12,210 bases of DNA from Sulfidibacterium sp964588415 (lineage in GTDB: Bacteria > Bacteroidota > Bacteroidia > Bacteroidales > F082): assembly GCA_964588415.1 (NCBI GenBank), contig CAZPPK010000087.1, positions 1-12,210 on the forward strand, given 5' to 3'. The notes beneath the pieces are model-generated. The model had not been told where the DNA came from. It made no database searches and saw only the letters and a program-made list of their open reading frames with translations. Each line of letters opens with the position of its first letter. The stretch's first letter is position 1. A program made the position numbers and the translations under genes. Positions 5,441 to 12,210 of this stretch are shown here, piece by piece.

Positions 5441-6859
5441 ATGAAAAGGATTCTCATAATTTTCAGCATTTCGATGCTGTTACCAGGATTTTTGATTGCT
5501 GAAACCAGCAGTCAGGTTCAGGAAATTCAAAAGAAATTGCAAAATACCCGCGGAGTTCAACGAGTTAATTTGTTGATAAGCCTTTCCAAAGCTTACCGTA
5601 CCATCTACTATCACGACTGCTTGAAATATGGCGAAGAATCTATTGAAGAGGCAAAGAAACTGCATGAACCTGATCTTGCCGGTCTGGCGAGTAAGGACTT
5701 AGGAGTTTCCAGTTATTTTTCGGGGGATTATAAAAACGCATTACGGTATTTTAAGGAAGGTCTTTCCCTTTATCAGGAGTCAAAGAATAAAAAAGGAATA
5801 TCGAATTGTCTTAATGACATTGGATTAATTTATGAAAGCTGGTCTAAGTTTGATGAAGCGGCAAACTATTATCAGCAATCGCTGGATATAGAAAAAGAAC
5901 TGGACAATCCTGAGGGAATAGCTACATCACTGATTAATATCGGGAACATCAATTATTACAGAAAAACTTACCGGCATGCCCTGGAAAATTATATAGGCGC
6001 TTTAAATATCTTTATTAATTTAAAAGATTTTGACGGGATGGGAAGTGCTTACAACTGTGCCGCAATTATTTATGAACAACTTAACGAGTATGGCAAAGCC
6101 AGCGATTTCCTTAATAAAGCACGGGAAATATATGAAAATCAAAATGATAAAATAAATCAATCAAAAGTTCTCGACAATCTGGCTGACATTTATTACGAGC
6201 ACTATAAAGATTATAAAAAAGCACTTTTGCTGTATGAGCAGACATTGAACCTTAAAAGGGATATTGACAGCAAGTCGGGCATTGCGCTTGTAAAATGCAA
6301 CCTGGGTGCTTTATATGGGAAACTTGGAAACTTTTCCAAAGCTTTTGAATTACTCGGAGAGAGCAAAAAACAGTATGAGCAAATCGGAGACATGTCGGGA
6401 CAAGTGATGGTTTATTACTATGAAGGTGACATCCTGATCCTTGCCAGGGAATTCAGAAAAGCGCTGGTAGACTTTAAAAAGGGAGTAAAACTTGCCGGGA
6501 AAATAGGCTTTACCGATTATACTCAAAAACTCAATGAGGGCTTTTTTATCTGTTATGCCGGCATTGGAGATTTTGAGAATTTCTCAAAATACTATGGTAT
6601 TTACAGCACTAATCGCGATTCATTGATAAACAAACTTGAACATGAAAATACCACTGAAATCGAAAATCAATACAAGGTCAAGGAACTGATAGAAAAGAGT
6701 AATCAGCTCAAAAAAGAAAGTCAGCATCAAGGCCGGAAGATCAGAAACTACGATTTGATCCTCGTCATTATCGCTGGAGTCGTTTTGATTCTTTTGATTA
6801 TAGCGATATTTTACAGAAAGCTTAGAAAAAAAGCCTGCGACATTGAAGAAGAGCAATAG
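5441..6859 (+). CDS. TPR-repeat protein with signal peptide and single C-terminal membrane anchor
   Basis: The 472-residue product has a signal peptide at about 1-20 (Lys2, Arg3, hydrophobic core, LIAETSS cleavage region). About seven to eight tetratricopeptide repeats of roughly 40-residue spacing follow from about 80 to 375, each with the A/G-xx-Y-xx-A pattern; examples start at 79, 119, 159, 199, 239, 279 and 319. The 40-residue spacing is that of TPR_12-type sensors. A charged, probably coiled segment lies at 400-433, then a membrane helix at about 438-457 and a basic/acidic 15-residue tail. This layout matches the periplasmic sensor half of Bacteroidota TPR histidine kinases and TPR-LuxR regulators, but the stop comes straight after the membrane segment and no kinase or DNA-binding domain follows. 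A GTG at 5405 is in frame but lies in the promoter, so the ATG at 5441 is preferred. Function unknown; protein-protein interaction at the inner membrane is likely. Confidence 0.88.
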   Translation: MKRILIIFSISMLLPGFLIAETSSQVQEIQKKLQNTRGVQRVNLLISLSKAYRTIYYHDCLKYGEESIEEAKKLHEPDLAGLASKDLGVSSYFSGDYKNALRYFKEGLSLYQESKNKKGISNCLNDIGLIYESWSKFDEAANYYQQSLDIEKELDNPEGIATSLINIGNINYYRKTYRHALENYIGALNIFINLKDFDGMGSAYNCAAIIYEQLNEYGKASDFLNKAREIYENQNDKINQSKVLDNLADIYYEHYKDYKKALLLYEQTLNLKRDIDSKSGIALVKCNLGALYGKLGNFSKAFELLGESKKQYEQIGDMSGQVMVYYYEGDILILAREFRKALVDFKKGVKLAGKIGFTDYTQKLNEGFFICYAGIGDFENFSKYYGIYSTNRDSLINKLEHENTTEIENQYKVKELIEKSNQLKKESQHQGRKIRNYDLILVIIAGVVLILLIIAIFYRKLRKKACDIEEEQ

Positions 6860-6913
6860 TAAAAATCCTTTTTCACGTTTTTTGCATGAAAATGCATCGT
6901 TACTTCTCCTGCG

Positions 6914-7714
6914 ATGAATCAAACAGAAAAGATAACCAGCCTTCAGAATCAGAGGGTAAAAAACATTGTAAGACTTCAAAAAGCTTCAGAAAGGAAGAAA
7001 CAGAAGCTTTTTGTTGTTGAAGGTCTTAAGGAGATCAAACATGTGGTTAGTTGCGGCTATCAGCTGCATTCGCTTTATTTCTGTCCTGAAATTGCACCAT
7101 CAGGATTACTGAAGAATATCATTCCTATTGTAAATCAGGTATTTGAGGTGAGTACCGAAGTTTTTTCGAAGATCGCTTATCGCGAAACCACCGGAGGCAT
7201 GATCGCTCTTGCACATTCGCACTTTTTAACTCTTGACGAATTAAAATTGAGCAAATCCCCGCTTGTCGTTGTGCTCGAACATGTTGAGAAACCAGGAAAC
7301 CTGGGAGCTATTATCCGGACTGCCGATGCTGCGCAGATTGATGCTGTCATTATTTGCGATCCTGCCACAGACTTATACAATCCGAATGTGATACGTGCCA
7401 GCATTGGTTGTGTTTTCTCCACGCAAGTGGTCTCTTGTTCATCAGATGAAGCCATGAAATGGCTCAGGAGCAAGGACATTTATGGCTTTGCAGCTGCCAT
7501 TCAAACTAAAAAATGGTATCATGAGTGCGATTTTAAGCAACCATCAGCCCTGATCATGGGTACCGAGTCGAAAGGTCTAAGCCAGCAATGGCGGGGTTTT
7601 GCTGAGGAAATCATTAAGATTCCCATGATGGGGATCAATGATTCTCTGAATGTTTCCACGACCACAGCCATTTTGATTTATGAAGCCATGCGGCAAAGAA
7701 ATTTCAAAAAATAA
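6914..7714 (+). CDS. SpoU/TrmH-family RNA 2'-O-methyltransferase
   Basis: The 266-residue product transfers a methyl group from S-adenosylmethionine to a ribose 2'-OH of rRNA or tRNA. The N-terminal SpoU substrate-binding domain (about 1-105) has the typical LQNQRVK start and the FVVEGLKEI strand (33-41). The SPOUT knot domain carries the three family motifs: motif 1 EKPGNLGAIIRTADA (125-139, with Asn129 and Arg135), motif 2 IMGTESKGL (214-222, with Glu218) and motif 3 IPMMGINDSLNVS (236-248). RlmB-like 23S rRNA methyltransferase or TsnR-like proteins are the nearest relatives; the target base cannot be told. It lies 54 nt after the TPR gene with no recognisable -7 box between them, so it may be read from the TPR promoter. 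Confidence 0.94.
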   Translation: MNQTEKITSLQNQRVKNIVRLQKASERKKQKLFVVEGLKEIKHVVSCGYQLHSLYFCPEIAPSGLLKNIIPIVNQVFEVSTEVFSKIAYRETTGGMIALAHSHFLTLDELKLSKSPLVVVLEHVEKPGNLGAIIRTADAAQIDAVIICDPATDLYNPNVIRASIGCVFSTQVVSCSSDEAMKWLRSKDIYGFAAAIQTKKWYHECDFKQPSALIMGTESKGLSQQWRGFAEEIIKIPMMGINDSLNVSTTTAILIYEAMRQRNFKK

Positions 7715-7821
7715 AAAAAAACTAAAAAATTTTACCACATTCCTTTCATTTTCCCGGGATCACTATTCTAATGATGAACTGGATTATAATCCCAAAGATA
7801 AGTTTATGGGTAATGAACTAT

Positions 7822-7854
7822 TTTGACGGGAAAACCGTTAATTTTATACTTTTG
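7822..7854 (+). promoter_or_regulatory. Bacteroidota-type promoter TTTG-N21-TAnnTTTG for tatA
   Basis: TTTG at 7822-7825 and TACTTTTG at 7847-7854 are 21 nt apart, close to the ideal 19. The -7 box ends 23 nt before the GTG at 7878. A small inverted repeat ACGG/CCGT (7826-7829, 7835-7838) lies in the spacer and may be chance. The 163-nt gap 7715-7877 holds nothing else that I can support. Confidence 0.6.
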
Positions 7855-7877
7855 TTCAAAATATAAATTACCGCACC

Positions 7878-8531
7878 GTGACTTTATTATTTTTAGATTT
7901 AGGCACCGGAGAAGTTCTGCTGATCATATTGGCAATTTTTCTGGTATTCGGCCCCGGAAAAATCCCGGAGATGGCCAGAGGTCTTGGAAAATTCGTTGGT
8001 GAGATCAAACGGGCATCAGAAGATGTGAAAAACGAGATCAACCGCGAAGCCAATCGTATCGAACGCGAAGACAAACTAAAAGAATATAAGAAAAAGATAA
8101 ATCTTGAAGGTGACGCTGAAGAAGATTCAGAGCATCCGGCTGAAAAGAAAAAGACGAGAAAGACCAAGGCATCTGTAAAGAAGGATGAAGTTCATCCCGC
8201 TGAAACAGACATTATTCAGGAAGAACAGGAAAACAAAACAGTACAAAAAAAGCCTCCCAGAAGGAAGCCGGCTACATCGGCAAAAGGTTTGCAGGCAGCT
8301 ACAAAAGACGCAAAGACAACCGTGAGGAAACCAAAAACAGCTACAAAAAAGCCTAAGGTAGTTGGAACAGAAGTAAAGCCATCAGGAAATGGGCCGAAAA
8401 CATCTGCGAAAAAGCCTAAAGCAGCTACTTCAAAATCTGCGACAGCAAAAGAAAATACTGCGAAAACTGTTAACAAGAAAAAAGTTAGTTCCGCCAAACC
8501 TGCCCCAAAAACTGTAAAGAAACAGTCCTAA
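7878..8531 (+). CDS. tatA: Twin-arginine translocase subunit TatA/TatB with a long Lys/Ala/Pro-rich tail
   Basis: The first 65 residues are a classic TatA/B module: short N-terminus, one membrane helix at about 12-24, the hinge FGPGKIP (24-30) and the amphipathic helix from EMARGLGKFVGEIK onwards. TatA-type subunits assemble with TatC to move folded proteins with twin-arginine signals across the inner membrane. TatA proteins usually have 60-130 residues, but this one has 217. Residues 67-120 are highly charged, and 121-217 are almost only Lys, Ala, Thr, Pro and Ser, with imperfect repeats PKTATKKPK (152-160) and PKTSAKKPK (173-181), like the tail of histone H1. By TatA topology the tail should be cytoplasmic. 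The GTG at 7878 gives the usual N-terminus (MTLLFLDLGTGE). No tatC is in the window. TatA versus TatB cannot be settled by sequence alone. The gene is followed after 20-38 nt by the PorE-like gene. Confidence 0.88.
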   Translation: MTLLFLDLGTGEVLLIILAIFLVFGPGKIPEMARGLGKFVGEIKRASEDVKNEINREANRIEREDKLKEYKKKINLEGDAEEDSEHPAEKKKTRKTKASVKKDEVHPAETDIIQEEQENKTVQKKPPRRKPATSAKGLQAATKDAKTTVRKPKTATKKPKVVGTEVKPSGNGPKTSAKKPKAATSKSATAKENTAKTVNKKKVSSAKPAPKTVKKQS

Positions 8532-8556
8532 AATATTCTCAAAAACAGAAAATGCC

Positions 8557-8561
8557 GGAGG
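8557..8561 (+). promoter_or_regulatory. Shine-Dalgarno-like GGAGG that favours the start at 8570
   Basis: GGAGG lies 8 nt before the ATG at 8570 and just after an alternative ATG at 8552. Such sites are rare in Bacteroidota, so it is only supporting evidence, but spacing and position fit the downstream start, which also gives a better signal peptide. Confidence 0.4.
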
Positions 8562-8569
8562 AAAATGAT

Positions 8570-11038
8570 ATGGTCGTGTCAAAAGCAGGAAAGTATTTCA
8601 TTTTGTTTCTTTTTCTCCTGCTCCCCGGATTTTTATATCCCCAGCACCTGAGTCGGCTGAAAACAGCCAACCAGTTGTATGAAAGTCAGCAATACTGGAA
8701 TGCACTGAAAAAATACCAGAAGGTTTACAGTAAAATCAGAAATAACCGCGAAGAGAAAAATTTAGTCGCTTACCGCATGGCCAAATGCTACAGAATGACA
8801 GAGAACTACACCCGCGCTGAATTTCTTTACAAGCATCTGATCCGTTATGGGTATGACAAAAAACATCCTGAAGTAATACTGGATCTTGCTGACCTGTTAA
8901 AAATGGACGGCAAATTTGATGAAGCGTTGAAATATTATCAGATCTATGAAAACCAGGTTCCAAACGATCCACGTGGAAAATTAGGAGAAACAACCACCAA
9001 GCTTGTCAAAATATGGATTGAGAACCCTTCAAAATATAAGGTGAAAGACATTCGCAAAATAAATTCACGGGAATCTGATTTTGCTCCCGCGTTTCTTTCA
9101 GCGAATAATAATCGCCTAGTTTTTACTTCCAATCGAAAAGAAAGTACCGGCAAGGATATTGACAACTGGACAGGCATGAAGTTCACAGACCTGTTTGAAG
9201 CCCAGTTAGATCGCAACGGTGAATGGACGACACCCGTTTTGCTGGATAAATCGGGCAATATTAATACCAAAGCCAATGAAGGGGCGGCCACATTGAACGA
9301 TCAGTATAATGCAGTTTATTTTACCCGATGTAAGAAAATAGAAGACAAAAAAGCAGGCTGCCAAATTTATAAATCGGTTCGTATAGGCCGGAACTGGAGA
9401 AAAGCGCAATTGGTTAAAATACATGGAGTTGATAGCACAATGACTGTCGGACAGCCCACTTTAAGTCATGATGAGCTCACGCTTATTTTTTCTTCCGACA
9501 AAAGAGGAACCCTTGGTGGAACCGACCTTTGGATATCCACACGAAAAGGCAAAGCATCGCCCTTCGGACATCCGTTTAATCTTGGGCCCGTTATCAATAC
9601 CAAAGGCAATGAAGTTTTTCCTTTTTTAAGGAATGACAGCACACTCTATTTTTCATCTGATGGGCACGGCGGCATGGGCGGACTGGATATTTTTGTCAGC
9701 AAAAAAGATTCATTGGGCAATTGGGGAAAACCCGTCAACCTGAGATATCCTGTCAATTCGACTTACGATGATTTTGGAATTGTCTTTGAAGCAGGTACAA
9801 ACAAAGGCTACTTCAGCTCAAACCGGAAGGGTTCAAGAGGAAAAGAAGATATTTATTCCTTTGTTCAGCCCACGGTTGATTTTACCCTTTCGGGAACCGT
9901 TCAGGACGACCAGACCCTTTTCGGGATACCCAATATTAATGTACTGCTTTCAAGTGCAAAGAACCTTACGTTGAGTACACTTACCAACGTCAAAGGGTTC
10001 TATTCTTTCGAAAAAAGCCAGGTCAGGAAAAATACGGCATATACAGTAACCGTAGGCGTAAAAAATTATTTTACCACTGCTTCAAAGTTTAGTACGGTTG
10101 GAAAACAATTCAGTAAAGATTTTAAGATCAATTTTTCTCTAAAACGAATTCCGTCGAGCCCCATAATGCTACCGGATATTTTGTATGATCTGGGAAAATG
10201 GGATTTAAAACCACAATTTCAGGATTCCCTGCAAGGTCTGGTTCAACTTTTACGAAACAATCCCGGGCTTGTGATTGAACTGGGGTCACACACCGATTCA
10301 AGGGGGACAACAGAGAGCAACGACATTCTTTCACAGAAAAGGGCGCTTTCGGTTGTCAATTATCTTATCATGAGAGGCATTAACCCCGGAAGACTGGTTG
10401 CTAAAGGATATGGTGAACGTGTTCCGAGAACCCTGCAGAAAAATATTAAAAAAGATAGATTCTTTTTCATGAAAGGGACTAAATTAACTGATGGTTATAT
10501 CAATGATCTGAAGTCAACAACAGAAAAGGAAGCTGCTTTTGCACTGAACCGGAGAACTGAATTCAGGGTGTTGCGCAGGGACTTTTCTCCTCAGGAAAGC
10601 GCATCAATTGCCGACACCAGTATGACCATTCCCATGAATCAGCCTCAAAACGCTGTGCAGTTTACCAAAGACAAAACCAACGGTATGTACGTTGCCGGAT
10701 GTGTGATCAACGGTTATGCAGAGCAATTCATTTTTGATAAGAACAACAGTGCCCAGATCTCTTTGAAGAAGGCTATCAAAATGTTGCAGGAAGGCGTTAT
10801 TACGAAAGATGATTTTGAAGGGAACCCGGAAATTGTCTTAAAAAATAATACCATCGCCAACCATGCAGTTGTGAATCTGAAAAATATTACTATCGCTGGG
10901 AAAACAGTAAAGAATATTCAGTTTATCGTTTCCGATAACCTGTACTTTGGGATTGTAATGAGTCAGCAGGTACTACGTAAATTCGGTAAATATCAATTTG
11001 ATACAAAAACAAATCTTTTAATCATCCATGAAAAATAA
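8570..11038 (+). CDS. PorE-like TPR/PD40/CRD/OmpA envelope protein with C-terminal retropepsin-like domain
   Basis: This is a multidomain periplasmic protein of 822 residues. In order: signal peptide (about 1-25), TPR-like helices (about 27-125), five PD40 beta-propeller blades (about 170-431, with FTSNR, YFTRC, IFSSD, YFSSD and YFSSN strands), a carboxypeptidase-regulatory-like beta sandwich (about 436-520, SGTV..GIPNINVLL), an OmpA C-terminal domain (about 534-670) and an extra beta-rich domain (about 695-822). The OmpA part keeps HTDSRGTTESN and LSQKRA, including the Asp576 and Arg591 that bind peptidoglycan in the family. TPR, propeller, CRD and OmpA together is the layout of PorE, the type IX secretion lipoprotein of Porphyromonas, but here there is no lipobox Cys. 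The last domain resembles Bacteroidota retropepsin-like aspartic proteases, with FIFDKNNS (720-727) where FIFDTGAS is expected. The ATG at 8570 is preferred because GGAGG lies 8 nt upstream and it removes an acidic stretch before the signal peptide; an ATG at 8552 would add six residues. Confidence 0.88.
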   Translation: MVVSKAGKYFILFLFLLLPGFLYPQHLSRLKTANQLYESQQYWNALKKYQKVYSKIRNNREEKNLVAYRMAKCYRMTENYTRAEFLYKHLIRYGYDKKHPEVILDLADLLKMDGKFDEALKYYQIYENQVPNDPRGKLGETTTKLVKIWIENPSKYKVKDIRKINSRESDFAPAFLSANNNRLVFTSNRKESTGKDIDNWTGMKFTDLFEAQLDRNGEWTTPVLLDKSGNINTKANEGAATLNDQYNAVYFTRCKKIEDKKAGCQIYKSVRIGRNWRKAQLVKIHGVDSTMTVGQPTLSHDELTLIFSSDKRGTLGGTDLWISTRKGKASPFGHPFNLGPVINTKGNEVFPFLRNDSTLYFSSDGHGGMGGLDIFVSKKDSLGNWGKPVNLRYPVNSTYDDFGIVFEAGTNKGYFSSNRKGSRGKEDIYSFVQPTVDFTLSGTVQDDQTLFGIPNINVLLSSAKNLTLSTLTNVKGFYSFEKSQVRKNTAYTVTVGVKNYFTTASKFSTVGKQFSKDFKINFSLKRIPSSPIMLPDILYDLGKWDLKPQFQDSLQGLVQLLRNNPGLVIELGSHTDSRGTTESNDILSQKRALSVVNYLIMRGINPGRLVAKGYGERVPRTLQKNIKKDRFFFMKGTKLTDGYINDLKSTTEKEAAFALNRRTEFRVLRRDFSPQESASIADTSMTIPMNQPQNAVQFTKDKTNGMYVAGCVINGYAEQFIFDKNNSAQISLKKAIKMLQEGVITKDDFEGNPEIVLKNNTIANHAVVNLKNITIAGKTVKNIQFIVSDNLYFGIVMSQQVLRKFGKYQFDTKTNLLIIHEK

Positions 11039-12209
11039 GGCAACAGACCAGGGATCACGATACACACAAAGAGGCGTTTCCACCGCTAAAGAAGATGTTC
11101 ATCAGGCCATAACAAACCTGGATAAAGGTTTGTTTCCCAATGCTTTTTGCAAAGTAATACCGGATATTTTAGGAGGTGGCCCCTCCTATTGCAACATCAT
11201 GCATGCTGACGGTGCGGGGACTAAATCAGCTCTGGCTTATCTCTACTGGAAAGAAACCGGCGATTTGAGTGTCTGGGAAGGAATCGCTCAGGACGCCATT
11301 GTTATGAATACCGATGATCTTTTGTGTGTAGGCGTTACTGACAACATTTTACTCTCATCTACCATTGGTCGCAACAAAAATTTGATTCCCGGCGAAGTAG
11401 TTGCCGCATTGATCAACGGAACAGAAATGTTTTTGGAGAAGATGCGAAAACTGGGTATTCCGATGTATTTAACCGGAGGAGAAACTGCAGATGTGGGCGA
11501 TTTGGTAAGAACAGTCATAGTTGACTCCACGGTTACAGCCCGCATCAAAAGAGAAGAAATCATTGAAAATAACATTCAGCCCGGTGATGTAATTGTAGGA
11601 CTGGCTTCTTTCGGGAAAGCTTCTTACGAAGAAAAATATAATGGAGGCACGGGAAGTAACGGGCTTACTTCTGCACGTCACGATGTGTTGGAACATGGCC
11701 TTGCCAATTCTTATCCTGAAAGTTTTGACCCGCATATTCCTGATTCCCTGGTTTATTCCGGTAAACTCAAACTCACGGATGCTTCACCGGTTGAAGGAAT
11801 GACAGTTGGCGAATTGATTTTATCCCCAACAAGAACCTATGCTCCCATTTTTAAATCCATTTTTAAAGAGCATAAGAAGCAGATTCACGGAATTATCCAT
11901 TGCAGTGGTGGTGCGCAAACCAAAGTGATGCATTTTATAGAAAATCTTCATGTCATTAAAGATAACATATTCCCCACCCCTGAATTGTTTCAGATGATCC
12001 AGAAGCAATCGGGAACGCCGTGGAAGGAGATGTATCAGGTTTTCAACATGGGACACCGCATGGAATTTTATGTTCCTGAAGAAATTGCATCCGGCTTGAT
12101 CGCCATTTCAAAATCATTCGATGTGGACGCCCGGATTGTGGGTCGCGTTGAAAAATCAGATGCAAAAAGACTTACCCTTCAAACAGCTCGCGGTACATTT
12201 CATTATTAA
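11028..12209 (+). CDS. purM: Phosphoribosylformylglycinamidine cyclo-ligase (AIR synthase), Bacteroidota-type
   Basis: The 393-residue enzyme makes aminoimidazole ribotide from FGAM with ATP in de novo purine synthesis. PurM signatures are visible in order: HADGAGTK (59-66), GIAQDAIVMNTDDLL (85-99), TGGETADVGDLV (149-160), GLASFG (191-196), SNGL (210-213), PTRTYAP (267-273), the HCSGGAQTK block (291-299) and FNMG (339-342). It is about 45 residues longer than E. coli PurM. Part of this is an insertion of about 12 residues where other PurM proteins have the joined SSGxHSNGY loop. This fits the divergent long form found in Bacteroidota, so the assignment is firm at family level. Its ATG lies inside the end of the preceding gene (11-nt overlap), which suggests translational coupling. 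The gene is complete, ending one base before the right edge. Confidence 0.93.
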   Translation: MKNKATDQGSRYTQRGVSTAKEDVHQAITNLDKGLFPNAFCKVIPDILGGGPSYCNIMHADGAGTKSALAYLYWKETGDLSVWEGIAQDAIVMNTDDLLCVGVTDNILLSSTIGRNKNLIPGEVVAALINGTEMFLEKMRKLGIPMYLTGGETADVGDLVRTVIVDSTVTARIKREEIIENNIQPGDVIVGLASFGKASYEEKYNGGTGSNGLTSARHDVLEHGLANSYPESFDPHIPDSLVYSGKLKLTDASPVEGMTVGELILSPTRTYAPIFKSIFKEHKKQIHGIIHCSGGAQTKVMHFIENLHVIKDNIFPTPELFQMIQKQSGTPWKEMYQVFNMGHRMEFYVPEEIASGLIAISKSFDVDARIVGRVEKSDAKRLTLQTARGTFHY

Positions 12210-12210
12210 T

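Noticed and set aside
6883..6896. Hairpin TGCAT-GAAA-ATGCA between the TPR and methyltransferase genes
   Set aside because: Only five pairs, mostly weak, and not followed by a U-run on the + strand, so it does not qualify as a terminator.
6620..6979. - strand open frame of 119 codons spanning the TPR/methyltransferase junction
   Set aside because: Overlaps the ends of two well-supported + strand genes and has no family features; read as a shadow.
7771..7866. Small + strand open frame of 31 codons with a hydrophobic product before tatA
   Set aside because: It runs through both elements of the tatA promoter and has no promoter of its own; length and composition are what AT-rich intergenic DNA gives by chance.
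8216..8497. - strand open frame of 93 codons rich in Phe, Val and Ala
   Set aside because: It mirrors the Lys/Ala/Thr-rich tail of TatA, so its composition is explained by that low-complexity region.

Overview
The window is about 40% GC and reads as chromosomal DNA of a member of the Bacteroidota. The support is threefold. At least six gene starts are preceded by the -7 element TAnnTTTG typical of that phylum's primary sigma factor. Shine-Dalgarno sites are nearly absent. The gene content is also typical: a PorE-like TPR/beta-propeller/OmpA protein, a TlpA-like thioredoxin, a TPR protein with a signal peptide and a C-terminal membrane anchor, and the long Bacteroidota form of PurM. I see no rRNA, tRNA, CRISPR array, insertion sequence or integrase. 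No gap between genes is longer than about 190 bases.

Layout. Bases 1-427 (-): 5' part of a sodium/calcium exchanger-family gene that runs off the left edge. 515-1528 (-): a two-TM potassium channel with an RCK (TrkA-N/TrkA-C) domain. 1719-2243 (+): a secreted TlpA-like thioredoxin, transcribed divergently from the channel and ending one base from folA. 2245-5264 (-): a compact run transcribed as yicC, gmk, a zinc-free MDR oxidoreductase and folA. 5441-6859 (+): a TPR protein with one C-terminal membrane segment and no output domain, divergent from yicC. 6914-7714 (+): a SpoU/TrmH-family RNA 2'-O-methyltransferase. 7878-12209 (+): tatA with a long Lys/Ala/Pro tail, a PorE-like OmpA protein and purM, with gaps of about 20-38 nt and then an 11-nt overlap.

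How they fit together. gmk, folA and purM serve nucleotide and folate metabolism. The exchanger and the channel are both cation transporters. The tatA/PorE-like pair belongs to protein export and envelope anchoring. The most unusual item is the PorE-like protein: after its OmpA peptidoglycan-binding domain it carries a retropepsin-like aspartic protease fold whose catalytic DTG motif reads DKN, so it looks like a pseudoprotease fused to a cell-wall-anchored propeller protein. Other points worth a look are the histone-H1-like tail on TatA, an internal Met in front of the channel's RCK domain as in MthK, a near-leaderless promoter for the TPR gene, and a perfect 9-bp inverted repeat across the gmk stop codon.
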